The notes below the pieces were generated by a model, which was given only the letters and a program-made list of their open reading frames with translations, did no database searches and was not told the origin of the DNA. This document shows positions 45,769-56,032 of a stretch of DNA of 64,000 nucleotides, piece after piece. A program made the position numbers and the translations under genes. The stretch's first letter is position 1. Each line of letters starts with the position of its first letter. The DNA comes from Lysobacteraceae bacterium (lineage in GTDB: Bacteria > Pseudomonadota > Gammaproteobacteria > Xanthomonadales > Xanthomonadaceae), in the NCBI GenBank assembly GCA_030681035.1, contig JAUXUI010000108.1, forward strand, positions 1 to 64,000, in the 5' to 3' direction.

Positions 45769-48281
45769 ACACCTTGGTTTTCGCCGCACGCGCCCTGCAC
45801 CGCGAGTTTCGTGGCGGCGATCTGTTGACCCTCGCTGCGGCACTGGTACTGGCGGTGGCAGTGATGACCGCCGTAGGCACCTTGGTCAATCGGGTGACGG
45901 CGGCAGTCAGTGCCAATGCCGCACAGATCATCGGCGGTGATTACGGATTCGCCTCGCGGCAACCGATCAATCCCGCAATTGCCGATGTGGCGCATGCGCA
46001 GCAGCTCGCGGTAGCGCGCACGATCACCTTCCCATCGGTGGTGTTCCATGGCGATGCCAGCCAATTGGCCGACATCAAGGCGGTGGATGCCAGTTACCCG
46101 CTGCGCGGCGAGCTGAGCACCACCACCGACATCGCAGGGCTGGCACCGCGGATCACAGCGGCACCGAAACCGGGCGAAGCGTATGCCGATGCCCGGCTGC
46201 TCGATGCACTTGGCATCGCGCCCGGCGCGCAGATCGAGTTTGGCAATGGCAGCCTGCGGGTAAGCCACCGTCTGCACGCCGAACCCGACAGCGGCGGCGA
46301 GCTGTTCCAGTTGGCGCCGCGCCTGCTGGTCAATCTTGCCGACGTGCAGGACACCGGCCTGCTCGGGCCGGGCAGCCGTGCCCAGCACCGCTTGATGGTG
46401 GCAGGCAGCCCGGCGCAGGTTGAGCGGTTCCGCGACAGCGTGCGCGAGCAAGGCCTGGCCAAGGGTCTGCGCCCGGTCAGCGTACAAAACACCCAACAAG
46501 CCGTGCGTTCGGCATTCGAGCGCGCGCAGCGCTTCTTGTCATTGGCCGCATTGCTGGCGGTGTTGCTGGCCGGCGTTGCCACCGCCTTGGCCGCCAATCG
46601 CTTCGCCCTGCAACGGGTCGACACGGTAGCGATCCTGCGCTGCCTTGGCGCCTCGCAACCACGCATTCTGGCGGCGCTGTGCCTGCAACTGTTGCTGCTG
46701 GCTATTCCAGCTTGCCTGCTTGGCGTCGGATTGGGTCTGCTCGCACAGGCAGGCCTGGTGGAAGCATTGGGCAGCCTGATCCCCGGCCGGTTGCCGTTGC
46801 CACAGGCGCAACCGGCGTTGGCAGGGGTCGCGATTGGCATCGTGCTGTTGCTTGGGTTTGGTCTGCCGCCCTTGCTGCGCCTGCGCGGGGTGCCACCGAT
46901 GCGCGTGCTCAATCGCAGTTTCGCTGCCCTGCCTCCAATCTCGGCGCTGGTGTATCTTGCCGGCCTCGCCGCTGCGGCGCTGTTGGTACTTTTGGCAACG
47001 CAGGACTTTGAACTCAGCGCCATCGTGCTTGGCGGCCTCGGTGCATTGGCCGTGGTAGCCGTGTTGATCGGCCTGTTGTTGTTGCGCGTGTTGCGCCTGC
47101 TGCAACCGCACCTGCGCGGGCCGTGGCGTTTGGGGCTGGCGGCTTTGGCACGGCGCCGCGCGCTGAGCGTGGCGCAACTGGTGGGGCTGGCCTTGTCGCT
47201 GTGCGCGCTGTTGCTGCTCGCCGCGATTGGCCCGGAACTGCTGGCACAATGGCGGGCAAAAATGCCGCACAACACACCAAACTATTTTCTGCTCAATGTG
47301 CAGGAGCCACAACGCGACGCCGTGCTCGCCACTTTGCATGAACTGGGTGTCGCCAACCCGTCGTTGGAACCTTTCGCCAGCGGCCGGCTGGTGGCTATCA
47401 ATGGCCAGGCGCCTGCTCGCCGTGATGGCTGGCGTGACAATGATCAGCGCGAGGATACCGGCAGTGGCGAGCAAGGCAATGCTGATCGGCCATTGAACAT
47501 GAGCTGGCGCCACGATTTCCCGCCGGCCAACACCCTGATCAGTGGCCAATACTGGGCAGCCGACAGCAGTGCCGCCGAAGTATCCATTGAAGACGGTTGG
47601 GCGCAACGCTTCGGTTTGGCGCTGGATGATCGCATCACTCTGCGCATTGGCGAGCGCGAGATGGAGGTGACCGTCAGTAATATCCGTGCGGCGGACTGGG
47701 ATTCGTTCCGGGTCAATTTCTTCGTGTTGCTCAATGCCGGCGCCATGGCCGATGCGCCGCACAGCCTGATTTCCAGCTTTTACTTGCCCCCCGGCCAGAG
47801 CGCAGCATTGGCCCAGATCAGCCGCCGCTTTCCGAACATTTCGATGCTCGATGTCGATGCCATCCTGGAGCGCGTGCGCGAAGTCATCGATCGCGTCAGT
47901 CAAGCGGTGCAACTGGTACTTGGCTTCAGCCTCGCTGCCGGTGTGCTGGTGTTGCTGGCGGCATTGCAGGCCACCGCCAGTGAGCGCCGCTTTGAATGCG
48001 CGGTGCTGCGCACCCTCGGTGCGGGGCGCAGCCAGTTGCGCGCTGCGGTGCTGATCGAGTTTGCAACACTCGGCACAATGGCGGCATTGATGGCGATCAC
48101 CGCCGCCGCGATCACTGGCAGTGTGCTGGCCGAGCGCAGCTTCGGCATGAGCCTGAATCTGCCGTGGGCTACGCTGATTGCTGGCGGTGCCGTCGGCGTG
48201 ATACTGGCGATGAGCGCCGGCTGGCTGGGCACGCGGCGCATCCTGAGCACACCGCCGGGTAATGCCTTGCGTGCCGGTTAG
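45765..48281 (+). CDS. ybbP: FtsX-like ABC transporter permease YbbP
   Basis: An 838-residue permease with about ten membrane helices and two large periplasmic regions. One helix lies near residues 15-40, three in the middle pack (about 245-395), more around 405-490, and three at the C-terminus (about 710-815), each FtsX-like block preceding a helix. It starts 4 bases before the ybbA stop. The family is FtsX/MacB-like; transport direction and substrate are not established. Confidence 0.9.
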   Translation: MNTLVFAARALHREFRGGDLLTLAAALVLAVAVMTAVGTLVNRVTAAVSANAAQIIGGDYGFASRQPINPAIADVAHAQQLAVARTITFPSVVFHGDASQLADIKAVDASYPLRGELSTTTDIAGLAPRITAAPKPGEAYADARLLDALGIAPGAQIEFGNGSLRVSHRLHAEPDSGGELFQLAPRLLVNLADVQDTGLLGPGSRAQHRLMVAGSPAQVERFRDSVREQGLAKGLRPVSVQNTQQAVRSAFERAQRFLSLAALLAVLLAGVATALAANRFALQRVDTVAILRCLGASQPRILAALCLQLLLLAIPACLLGVGLGLLAQAGLVEALGSLIPGRLPLPQAQPALAGVAIGIVLLLGFGLPPLLRLRGVPPMRVLNRSFAALPPISALVYLAGLAAAALLVLLATQDFELSAIVLGGLGALAVVAVLIGLLLLRVLRLLQPHLRGPWRLGLAALARRRALSVAQLVGLALSLCALLLLAAIGPELLAQWRAKMPHNTPNYFLLNVQEPQRDAVLATLHELGVANPSLEPFASGRLVAINGQAPARRDGWRDNDQREDTGSGEQGNADRPLNMSWRHDFPPANTLISGQYWAADSSAAEVSIEDGWAQRFGLALDDRITLRIGEREMEVTVSNIRAADWDSFRVNFFVLLNAGAMADAPHSLISSFYLPPGQSAALAQISRRFPNISMLDVDAILERVREVIDRVSQAVQLVLGFSLAAGVLVLLAALQATASERRFECAVLRTLGAGRSQLRAAVLIEFATLGTMAALMAITAAAITGSVLAERSFGMSLNLPWATLIAGGAVGVILAMSAGWLGTRRILSTPPGNALRAG

Positions 48282-48568
48282 GGCTGATCTGAACTCGCCC
48301 CATCCGGAGTCATTGCGAGCACAGCGAAGCAATCCAGTGTTTCTGTCAGGCGCGGTAAAGCAAAGCGCTTCACCGGCCTGCGGCCGACGCGGCCTTTTCC
48401 ACAGCGGGTCGGCACGACAACTGTCGCCCACAGGGTGGGCTCCTACAGGTGAGCGCTACCGCAGGTCTGTAGGAGCTCACCCTGTGAGCGACCGAATCTC
48501 GCGCACCGCTTGTGTGCCCGCGCTGTGCATGGGACATTCACCTATCCGCCGAACACAGCACGAGTGCC
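48282..48568. repeat. Intergenic repeat cluster after ybbP
   Basis: No gene is seen. The stretch contains TCATTGCGAGCACAGCGAAG around 48310 (the common CATTGCGAGC...AAGCAATCC type), a CCGGCCTGCGGCCG hairpin near 48373-48386 shared with 56170-56184, and a REP pair at 48423-48446 (inverted) and 48469-48492. The pair precedes the phosphotransferase gene. Confidence 0.75.
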
Positions 48569-49600
48569 ATGCCCACAGCGCAAAATCTCGAACTTCCCGT
48601 CGAATCATTGGCAACGTATCTGCAAGCCCATGTCGCCGGCTTCAAAGGGCCGCTGCGCGCCAGCAAGTTCAAGGGCGGGCAATCCAACCCCACCTATAGG
48701 ATCGAAGCCGCCAGCGGCCTGTATGTGCTGCGCCGCAAGCCGCCCGGTACCCTGCTCGCTTCGGCACATGCGGTGGATCGCGAGTTCAGGGTATTGCAGG
48801 CCCTGCATGGCAGTGCGGTGCCGGTCGCACAACCGCTGCACTTGTGTACCGATGAATCGGTAATCGGTTCGATGTTTTATCTGATGGCGCATGTCGAGGG
48901 TCGGGTGATCTGGGACCCGGCTCTTCCGGATGTCTCGATCGAGCAACGTGACGCCTATTACCGCGAGGTTCTGCGCGTGCTGGCCGCCATTCACAGCATC
49001 GATGTGGCCAAGTCCGGGTTGTCCGATTTCGGTAAACCGGGCAATTATTTTTCGCGTCAGATCGCGCGCTGGACCGAACAATACCGCGCCGCGCAAACCG
49101 GCGATGTGGTTGCCATGGAAACCCTGATTGCGCAACTGCCGCAGGCAGCCTTGCCCGATGATGGCAGTGCCGCGCTGGTGCATGGCGATTTTCGCATTGA
49201 CAACCTGATCTGGCACCCGAGCGAGCCGCGCGTGCTGGCCGTGGTGGATTGGGAACTGTCGACCTTGGGCCATCCGCTGGCTGATCTGGGCTATTTGTGC
49301 ATGGCGCTGCGTTTGCCGCGCAACCCGGTGATCCCCGGCCTTGCCGGGATGGATCGCGCGGCGCTGGGCATCCCCGATGAAGCGGCATTGCTGGCGTACT
49401 ATGCACAGCACTGCGGAAATCTGGAAATTGCGAGTTGGCCCGCTGTGCTCGCCTTCAGTTTTTTCCGACTTGCCGCCATTGCCCAAGGCGTGGCCAAGCG
49501 TGCGTTGCAGGGTAATGCATCGAGCGCCAAGGCCGAACAAACCGGGCAGATGGTGGCGTTGCTGGCCAATCTCGGTGCGCGGGCATTGGCCGCCGCCTGA
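48569..49600 (+). CDS. APH-fold phosphotransferase (ACAD10/11 kinase-like)
   Basis: A 343-residue kinase-fold protein of the aminoglycoside phosphotransferase family. Seen: FKGGQSNPTYRI, VLRRKPPGTLLASAHAVDREFRVL with the Lys-Glu pair, the catalytic loop VHGDFRIDNLIW and VVDWELSTLGHPLADLGY. This form is common near fatty acid degradation genes and resembles the kinase domain of ACAD10/11; the substrate is unproven. ATG 48569 is chosen; it lacks a strong ribosome site. Confidence 0.85.
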   Translation: MPTAQNLELPVESLATYLQAHVAGFKGPLRASKFKGGQSNPTYRIEAASGLYVLRRKPPGTLLASAHAVDREFRVLQALHGSAVPVAQPLHLCTDESVIGSMFYLMAHVEGRVIWDPALPDVSIEQRDAYYREVLRVLAAIHSIDVAKSGLSDFGKPGNYFSRQIARWTEQYRAAQTGDVVAMETLIAQLPQAALPDDGSAALVHGDFRIDNLIWHPSEPRVLAVVDWELSTLGHPLADLGYLCMALRLPRNPVIPGLAGMDRAALGIPDEAALLAYYAQHCGNLEIASWPAVLAFSFFRLAAIAQGVAKRALQGNASSAKAEQTGQMVALLANLGARALAAA

Positions 49601-49663
49601 GCCGGCGCGTGGGCGCACATACCCGGTTCACAATTCGCCAACGAGGCACTGGAGGTCTGAGCG

Positions 49664-50350
49664 ATGATGTATCTGGCAATCGATGTCTACGGCACCCTGG
49701 TCGACACCGCCGGGGTAACCGATCAGCTCACCGTTCTGGTGGGCGATCGCGCGCCGGCGTTCGCCAGTGCATGGCGTGCCAAGCAGCTTGAATACACCTT
49801 CCGCCGCGCATTGATGCACGATTATGCCGACCTGCCCACCTGCACCCGGCAGGCGCTGGATCACACTTGTCTCACCTTCGGTACCGACATGGCCGCAGCA
49901 GATCGCGCCGCATTGCTGGCGCTGTATCGTCGTCTGCCCGCATTCGCAGACGCCGAGCCGGGCCTGAGTGCGCTGCGCGATTTGCCGCTGCGCCCGTTCG
50001 CGTTTTCCAACGGTAACCGCGATGATCTCGACGAAGTGCTGAAAACAGCGGGCCTTGCGCCGCTGCTCGCCGGCGTGGTCAGTCTCAATGATGTGCGCAC
50101 GTTCAAACCGCATCCGGCCGCCTATGCCTACTTCCATCGCGCGGCGCAAACCGGCGGCGCCGAGACCTGGCTGGTTTCGGGCAACCCGTTCGATGTGATC
50201 GGCGCGGTCACTTCAGGCATGCGGGCGGTATGGATCAAACGCTCGCCCGCGATGGTGTTCGACCCGCTCGGGGTCGCGCCGACTGCGGTGGTATCGAGCC
50301 TCACCGAGCTGGCCGAGATGTTTCGCGAACGCATGCGTGTGGCACAGTAG
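49664..50350 (+). CDS. HAD-superfamily hydrolase, haloacid dehalogenase type II-like
   Basis: A 228-residue HAD enzyme. The nucleophile motif is D7-VYGTLVDT, motif II is FSNGNRDDL, motif III Lys is in TFKPHPAAY, and motif IV is SGNPFDVIGA. This layout with a helical cap is like type II L-2-haloacid dehalogenases, though many such proteins act on phosphate esters. GGAGGT lies 7 bases before ATG 49664. It is 63 bases after the phosphotransferase gene. Confidence 0.88.
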   Translation: MMYLAIDVYGTLVDTAGVTDQLTVLVGDRAPAFASAWRAKQLEYTFRRALMHDYADLPTCTRQALDHTCLTFGTDMAAADRAALLALYRRLPAFADAEPGLSALRDLPLRPFAFSNGNRDDLDEVLKTAGLAPLLAGVVSLNDVRTFKPHPAAYAYFHRAAQTGGAETWLVSGNPFDVIGAVTSGMRAVWIKRSPAMVFDPLGVAPTAVVSSLTELAEMFRERMRVAQ

Positions 50351-50376
50351 CGGGCCGATAACACAAGGAACACCCC

Positions 50377-50727
50377 GTGACCTGGCTGCTCAGCAAATAC
50401 CTGATTACCGCCGCGATGGTGGTGCTGGTTTCCGAAGTTGCCAAACGCAGCGACCGGCTCGGTGCATTGATCGCGGCGCTGCCACTGGTCACCGTGTTGA
50501 CCCTGATCTGGCTGCACCTGGAACAGCAGCCCAGCGAGAAAATCGCGAATCATGCCTGGTACACATTCTGGTATGTGATACCAACGTTGCCGATGTTCCT
50601 GCTGTTTCCGCTGTTGCAGGCGCGCATCGGGTTCTGGCTGGCGCTGCTCGCCAGTGCAGTAATAACCGCGGCGTGCTTTGCCGGTTTCGCCTTGGCGCTG
50701 CGCCGCTTTGGCATTGTGCTGATGTAG
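50377..50727 (+). CDS. DUF3147 small membrane protein
   Basis: A 116-residue protein with four membrane helices: about residues 5-20, 28-46, 62-80 and 88-110. It fits DUF3147, a family of unknown role. The GTG start at 50377 has AAGGAA 6 bases upstream. It follows the HAD gene by 26 bases and is convergent with xerD. Confidence 0.82.
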   Translation: MTWLLSKYLITAAMVVLVSEVAKRSDRLGALIAALPLVTVLTLIWLHLEQQPSEKIANHAWYTFWYVIPTLPMFLLFPLLQARIGFWLALLASAVITAACFAGFALALRRFGIVLM

Positions 50728-50738
50728 GCTCGCTGCAC

Positions 50739-51692
50739 TCAGCCGCGCGGGTGATGCGCCTGATGCAGCCGCTTGAGCCCTTCACGGGCAACCAGTGTGT
50801 AGATCTGCGTGGTCGACAGGCTGGCGTGTCCCAGCAGCATTTGCAGCGCCCGCAAGTCGGCGCCGTGGTTGAGCAGATGGGTGGCAAAGCTGTGGCGCAG
50901 GCCATGCGGGGTGACGCGCGACGTATCGATGCCCGCACGTGCGGCAAGCCGCTTTACCGTCAACCAGAAATGCTGCCGGCTCAGCGTCTGCCCGCGTTTG
51001 CCCAGGAACAGGCTCTGCGGATTACGCCGCCCGGCCAATCCTGGCCGTGCGTCGCGCAGATAGCGTTCCAGCCAGTGCTGCGCTTCATCGCCTATCGGCA
51101 CCAGCCGCTCTTTGTCACCCTTGCCGTGAACCCGCAATACGCCCTGACGCAGGTTCACACTCAGGGCAGGCAATCCAACCAGCTCACTTACCCGCAAGCC
51201 GGTGGCGTACATCAGCTCAATCATGGCGCGCACGCACAGCCCGGCAGGGTCATCGTCATTCGCAGCGGCGAGCAGCGCCTCGACCTCGCTTTCCGACAAC
51301 GCTTTGGGCAGTGAGCGCCCAATCGATGGCGGCGCCAGATCGGCACTTGGGTCAACCGTGATCGCGCCACGCCGAATCAACTGCGCATAGATCGCGCGCA
51401 GTGCCGACAACAAACGCGCGTTGCTGCGCGCGCTGTAGCCGGCTCCCGTACGTTGCGCCAGATACGCGAACAGGGTCTGGCGATCAATCCGATCCAGCTG
51501 CGCACCGCGCAAACCGGGCCACCGAGCCAGGCCTTCCAGATCACGGCGATACGCCGCCAAGGTATGTCTCGACACCCCGGACTCCGCCCAGAGCCGCTCC
51601 AGAAACGCTGCGATCAGCGCCAGATTTTCCGGCGATGGCGGCGGCAAAGCCCGCGCGGCAAGCCGGCGCGTGGTCACTGCGTGGTCGGTCAT
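50739..51692 (-). CDS. xerD: Tyrosine recombinase XerD
   Basis: A 317-residue tyrosine recombinase that acts with XerC at dif to resolve chromosome dimers. The N-terminal SAM-like domain contains LIAAFLERLWAESGVS. Catalytic residues are visible: Arg in YATGLRVSELVGL, Lys in HGKGDKERLVPI, His-x-x-Arg in HGLRHSFATHLL, His in LGHASLS, and Tyr in TTQIYTLVA. XerC and XerD are hard to separate by eye; the RDD/lptFG neighbourhood and the spacing favour XerD. Confidence 0.93.
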   Translation of the reverse strand: MTDHAVTTRRLAARALPPPSPENLALIAAFLERLWAESGVSRHTLAAYRRDLEGLARWPGLRGAQLDRIDRQTLFAYLAQRTGAGYSARSNARLLSALRAIYAQLIRRGAITVDPSADLAPPSIGRSLPKALSESEVEALLAAANDDDPAGLCVRAMIELMYATGLRVSELVGLPALSVNLRQGVLRVHGKGDKERLVPIGDEAQHWLERYLRDARPGLAGRRNPQSLFLGKRGQTLSRQHFWLTVKRLAARAGIDTSRVTPHGLRHSFATHLLNHGADLRALQMLLGHASLSTTQIYTLVAREGLKRLHQAHHPRG

Positions 51693-51808
51693 GTCCTGGT
51701 TTTTCGTGCGCTATGGCGGGTGCTCATGACGTTCCGCAGCCTGCAAGAATTGAATCCAGCTTAGCCGGAAAATTTCATCACTGCCCGCCACGTCGTATGC
51801 TATCCACC

Positions 51809-52249
51809 ATGAACCAATCCCCGGCAATTCCCGCCAACCTGGGCTGGCGTCTTGTCGCCCTGATTTACGACCTGCTGCCGCTGCTGGCATTGTGGTTGCT
51901 CACCAGTGGCCTGCTGCTATTGGCACGCGGTGGCACACCGGTAATGCCCGGTAGCGCCACCGCCATTGTCGTGTTCGCCTTGCTGTGGCTGGTGAGCGGT
52001 GCTTATGCCACGCTTTCGTGGCGTCGCGGCGGTCAGACTATCGGGATGCGGCCGTGGCGATTGCGCGTAGTCGATGCGCAAGGCAATGATCCGTCGTGGC
52101 GTGCGGTATGGCTGCGTTATCTGGTAGCTACGTTGTCGCTGGCCGCATTTGGCCTCGGATTTTTCTGGGCGCTGTTCGACCCACAACGACGCACTTGGCA
52201 CGATCTTGCCGCCGGCACCTTGCTGGTGCGGCTGAACCGACGCGCTTGA
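51809..52249 (+). CDS. RDD family membrane protein
   Basis: A 146-residue RDD-domain protein with three membrane helices: about 17-40, 52-70 and 105-125. The domain has the conserved pattern with WRLVALIYDLLPLL, an Arg-rich TIGMRPWRLRVV loop, and LFDPQRRTWHDLAAGT. The usual first-helix Asp is present in IYD. An ATG at 51797 (MLSTM) is also possible. The role is unknown. It is divergent from xerD and convergent with lptG, 7 bases apart at the stops. Confidence 0.9.
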   Translation: MNQSPAIPANLGWRLVALIYDLLPLLALWLLTSGLLLLARGGTPVMPGSATAIVVFALLWLVSGAYATLSWRRGGQTIGMRPWRLRVVDAQGNDPSWRAVWLRYLVATLSLAAFGLGFFWALFDPQRRTWHDLAAGTLLVRLNRRA

Positions 52250-52256
52250 AGGCGTG

Positions 52257-53345
52257 TTAACGCCGACGTGCAATCAGCCAGGCGATGAGCAGCAGCAGGC
52301 TTGGCGGCACGGTGCGCACCAACGCCATATCGACGCTGTAGGCATTGGCCACGTTGACCGCGAAGCGGTCGAGCATGAAGTACCCGAGGCCAAACACGAT
52401 GCCGGCAAAAACCCGCTTGCCGGCCCCGCCGGAACGCAACTGCCCGAACGCAAACGGCAGCGCGGCAAGACACAGGGCCAGTACATTCAGCGGATAAAAC
52501 ACGCGCGCCCAGAACGCTTCCTCGAATGGCCGCGCGTTCAGGCCATTGCGGCGCATGTATTTGATGCTGCTCAACATCTCTTTGGCTGGCAGATAGCGGG
52601 GGCGCGCCACGCTGGCCGCCAATGAACTGCCATCAAGGGCGGATGCCCAGCGCTCGCGTTCATGCAGCTCGGCGACCGCCGCATTTTTGCCGAACCTGGT
52701 GCGGCGCACATCCAGCAAGGTCCACATACTGCCTTCGTAAATTGCCGTACGTGCCTTGGCCAGCGACAGCAAACGCCCCTCGGGGGAAAACTCGAACAGG
52801 CGCACATCGCCCAGCTCAACCTGCGCAATCGGACCAACATCACGCAAAGTGCCTTGTTTGGCGTTGATGAAGACATCGCCTTCGCGTGCCCAGATTCCGG
52901 TCCATTGCGCTGCAATGAGATTGCGTGAAATGGCACGCGTGCTCAGCGCCCTTGCCTCGCGCTCGGCGCCAGGCGCCAGGGTTTCGGCATTGATCGCCAT
53001 CAACGCCGTGAGCACCGCCAGCACTGCCATCGCCGAGCCGCCTATGCGTTGCCGTGACAAACCCGCAGCGCGCAGCGCGGTCAGCTCCGAGTGCGCTGCC
53101 AATGCGCCCAGACCCATCAGCGAGCCGATCACCGCAGCATAAGGGAACAAGTCATAAAGCCGGCGCGGCAAGGTCAGCACCAGCACCAGCAGCGCGGTGC
53201 CGGCGCCGTAGTCACCCTGGCCGACGCTGCCCAGTTCGTCCATCAACGCAAATACCAGGTCGATGGAGAGAATTACCACCCACACGGCAAGGATCGCGCC
53301 CAGCACTGCGCGACCCACCAACCGATCATGCAAACGCCACGGCAT
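52257..53345 (-). CDS. lptG: LPS export permease LptG
   Basis: A 362-residue inner membrane protein of the YjgP/YjgQ family, with three N-terminal and three C-terminal helices around a periplasmic domain. Together with LptF and the LptB ATPase it extracts LPS from the inner membrane. Seen: DLVFALMDELGS, the coupling-helix segment SELTALRAAGLS and LPFAFGQLRSG. The start overlaps the lptF stop as TGATG. Confidence 0.94.
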   Translation of the reverse strand: MPWRLHDRLVGRAVLGAILAVWVVILSIDLVFALMDELGSVGQGDYGAGTALLVLVLTLPRRLYDLFPYAAVIGSLMGLGALAAHSELTALRAAGLSRQRIGGSAMAVLAVLTALMAINAETLAPGAEREARALSTRAISRNLIAAQWTGIWAREGDVFINAKQGTLRDVGPIAQVELGDVRLFEFSPEGRLLSLAKARTAIYEGSMWTLLDVRRTRFGKNAAVAELHERERWASALDGSSLAASVARPRYLPAKEMLSSIKYMRRNGLNARPFEEAFWARVFYPLNVLALCLAALPFAFGQLRSGGAGKRVFAGIVFGLGYFMLDRFAVNVANAYSVDMALVRTVPPSLLLLIAWLIARRR

Positions 53346-54427
53346 CAGCGACGCCGCCTCGGTTTGCGGCCAAGGCTGCCGTCACGCGCCAGCAGCAACA
53401 GCGCAATCAACGCGGCGGGCGCATGCAACCACCACAAACCCAGCGGCGCAGCGGTTTGCCCGTTGCCAAGCCACGATTGACCAAGGATCAGCAAATTCAT
53501 GTAAAACAAATAGCCCAGCAACGCGAGCAGCACCAGCCCATAACGCGGGGCCCTGGGCGAACTGCGCGCCAGCGGGATTGCCAATACTGCCAACACCGCA
53601 GCCAGCAATGGTGGCCCCAGCCGCCAATGCAACTCGGCCCAGGCAAACGGCCCCGGCATTGCCAGCAGCACCTGCGTGGGCAACAGCGCTTCGGGTCGGC
53701 GGCCATCATTGGCACTGCGTGGCGGCACCCGGATGTCATTGCGTTCAAAGCGCATCAGGCGGAAGTCCAGCGTGTCGGGCGAACCCTCAACGCGAAATCC
53801 GTCAATCAAACGCAGGTAACGTTCTTCCAGCCCATCAAAAAACAACTCGCCGCTGCTGGCGGTAATGACATCGAGCCTGCCCTCGTTTTCGCGATGCAAA
53901 AACAGGCGTTGAAAATGACTGCCATCGGCATTCATGTCGGTGACGTACAACACGCCCTGTTTGCCGGGTAGTTCGACAAAACGACCTGGCTCCAGCCCTG
54001 CTACCAGTAATGAGCGATTGGCGGTTTCTACCATCGCGCGCGAGGCGCGCAATGCGGTTGGTACCGCCCACAATGAACACAGGCCAATCACCAGTACTAC
54101 CGGCAAAGTAATCAAAGCAACCGGCCGCAACAACTGGCGCGGACCAAAACCGACCGCGTTGAGCACGGCCATTTCGGAATCACGGTACAAGCGCGAAATG
54201 GCCAACATCAGGCCAATGAACAAGGAAAGCGGTAACAAAATCGGCTGATAGTGAACGATGCGCAGGCCCAGTTGCGACAACAACAAGGCTGCCGGCGTAC
54301 GCCCACGGGCGATTTCAGCCAGCAAATCGGCGGCAATGCCGCCAAGGCCAACAAGCGTCAGCACCAACGTCGCAGCGGCGAAGGACAGGGCAAACTCGCG
54401 GATTAGGTAACGCTCGATTCGTGGCAT
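53345..54427 (-). CDS. lptF: LPS export permease LptF
   Basis: A 360-residue protein of the same family with two helical blocks and a periplasmic domain (about 130-260). Seen: [18 protein letters not shown], a coupling helix with [13 protein letters not shown], and a C-terminal block with [12 protein letters not shown]. It is the first gene of the lptF-lptG pair. ATG 54427 is chosen; the long frame upstream runs through pepA on the other strand and is spurious. Confidence 0.94.
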   Translation of the reverse strand: MPRIERYLIREFALSFAAATLVLTLVGLGGIAADLLAEIARGRTPAALLLSQLGLRIVHYQPILLPLSLFIGLMLAISRLYRDSEMAVLNAVGFGPRQLLRPVALITLPVVLVIGLCSLWAVPTALRASRAMVETANRSLLVAGLEPGRFVELPGKQGVLYVTDMNADGSHFQRLFLHRENEGRLDVITASSGELFFDGLEERYLRLIDGFRVEGSPDTLDFRLMRFERNDIRVPPRSANDGRRPEALLPTQVLLAMPGPFAWAELHWRLGPPLLAAVLAVLAIPLARSSPRAPRYGLVLLALLGYLFYMNLLILGQSWLGNGQTAAPLGLWWLHAPAALIALLLLARDGSLGRKPRRRR

Positions 54428-54535
54428 GCGCCCGCTTGCTTTAGACTTGTGGATTCCATGCCGGCCCGATGGGCTGCCCGATCGAGGGTGGCCCGGCGCC
54501 CCGGTCATCCCCTGATTGTACGGAAACTTCTGATT

Positions 54536-56032
54536 ATGGCCCTGCATTTTGATATCACCGCTGCCGCCGAAGGCCAGCACCTGCCCTCCCACAGCGATGC
54601 CAGCACAGTACCAGACGTGATTATCGCTGGTCTGTACGCTGACGGAAGCCTGACGCCAGAAGCCGGAGCGCTGGACAGCCTGTGCCAAGGGCGCATTGCG
54701 GCGCTGGTCAAGCGTGGCGACCTCAGTGGCAAAGCAGGCCGCAGCACACTGCTGCATGACCTGCCCAGTCTCGGCATCACCCGCGTGTTGATGGTGGGCC
54801 TTGGCGAAAGCGCAAAGTTCACTCCTGCCGCCTATCTCAAGGCGGTGACGGAATCGGTGAAAGCGCTGGCGCGCGGACCGGCCAAGCACGCGCTGTTTAC
54901 CCTGAGCGCACTGGCGGTACCCGGACGTGACGGCAACTGGGCAATCCAGCAGGCGGTTGTGGCGGCAGATGCTGCTGCCTATCGTTACAGCGCCACCCGC
55001 AAAACCGAAATCGAGGGTGGGCTGGAGCGGCTCAGCCTGCTCGGCGCTACCGCGCTGGGCCACCTGGTTGCCCATGGCGCAGCAATTGCCTCGGGCGTGG
55101 AGTTTGCGCGCGAACTGGGCAATCTGCCGCCCAATATCTGCAATCCCGAGTATCTGGCACAGCAGGCGCGGCAATTGGCGGAACAGCACGCGCAGGTCAG
55201 CTGTGAAGTGCTCGGCGTGGCGGAAATGGACGCGCTTGGCATGGGCGCACTGCTGGCGGTGGCACGCGGCTCGGTCAACGCGCCACGCTTGATCGTGTTG
55301 CGCTGGCAGGGTGGCGGCGAGGCCAAGCCTTACGCCCTGATCGGCAAGGGCATCACCTTCGATTCTGGCGGCATCAACCTCAAGGTGCAGGGTGGCATCG
55401 AGGAGATGAAGTTCGACATGTGCGGCGCTGCTACCGTACTCGGTGCGTTCGTGGCTGCGGTAAATCTCGCCCTGCCGATCAATCTGGTCTGCGTGGTGGC
55501 CGCCGTGGAGAACATGGTCGATGGCAATGCCTACCGGCCCAGCGACGTGCTCACCACGATGAGCGGCAAGACCGTGGAAGTGCTCAACACCGATGCCGAG
55601 GGCCGCCTGATCCTGTGCGATGCGCTGACCTACGCACGCCAGTTCGAACCGCAGGCAATGATCGATGTCGCCACCCTCACCGGTGCGTGCGTGATCGCGC
55701 TGGGCAAACACGCCAGCGGCTTGATGAGCCGTGACGATGAGCTCGCCGCCGAATTGCTGCAAGCCGGTGAGCAGGTTCACGACCGCGCCTGGCGGCTGCC
55801 AATCTGGGACGATTATCAGCCAATGCTGGATTCTGCATTTGCCGATGTCGCCAATATCGGCGGCAAGTGGGCTGGTGCGATCACGGCCGGTTGTTTCCTG
55901 TCGCGCTTTACCGAGGGCCAACGTTGGGCGCATCTGGATATCGCTGGCAGCGCCTGGGATGAAGGTCGCAAAGGTATGGCCACCGGCCGCCCGGTGGGCC
56001 TGTTGACGCAGTGGTTGATTGATCGGTGTTGA
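54536..56032 (+). CDS. pepA: Leucyl aminopeptidase PepA (M17)
   Basis: A 498-residue cytosolic M17 aminopeptidase, hexameric, with two metals. The metal-binding core shows [31 protein letters not shown], and the signature [10 protein letters not shown]. The E. coli homologue also serves in Xer recombination and as a DNA-binding regulator; xerD lies nearby here, though that link is only suggestive. ATG 54536 has GGAAAC about 9 bases upstream. It is divergent from lptF, the conserved order. Confidence 0.95.
   Translation: MALHFDITAAAEGQHLPSHSDASTVPDVIIAGLYADGSLTPEAGALDSLCQGRIAALVKRGDLSGKAGRSTLLHDLPSLGITRVLMVGLGESAKFTPAAYLKAVTESVKALARGPAKHALFTLSALAVPGRDGNWAIQQAVVAADAAAYRYSATRKTEIEGGLERLSLLGATALGHLVAHGAAIASGVEFARELGNLPPNICNPEYLAQQARQLAEQHAQVSCEVLGVAEMDALGMGALLAVARGSVNAPRLIVLRWQGGGEAKPYALIGKGITFDSGGINLKVQGGIEEMKFDMCGAATVLGAFVAAVNLALPINLVCVVAAVENMVDGNAYRPSDVLTTMSGKTVEVLNTDAEGRLILCDALTYARQFEPQAMIDVATLTGACVIALGKHASGLMSRDDELAAELLQAGEQVHDRAWRLPIWDDYQPMLDSAFADVANIGGKWAGAITAGCFLSRFTEGQRWAHLDIAGSAWDEGRKGMATGRPVGLLTQWLIDRC

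Noticed and set aside
46539-48431. Open frame of 630 codons on the minus strand, antisense to ybbP
   Set aside because: Low-complexity Gln/His/Ala-rich product without family features; the plus strand encodes an FtsX-like permease in full.
54428-55933. Extension of the lptF frame through pepA on the minus strand
   Set aside because: The upstream 500 codons overlap pepA and have no domain features; ATG 54427 gives the usual LptF N-terminus.
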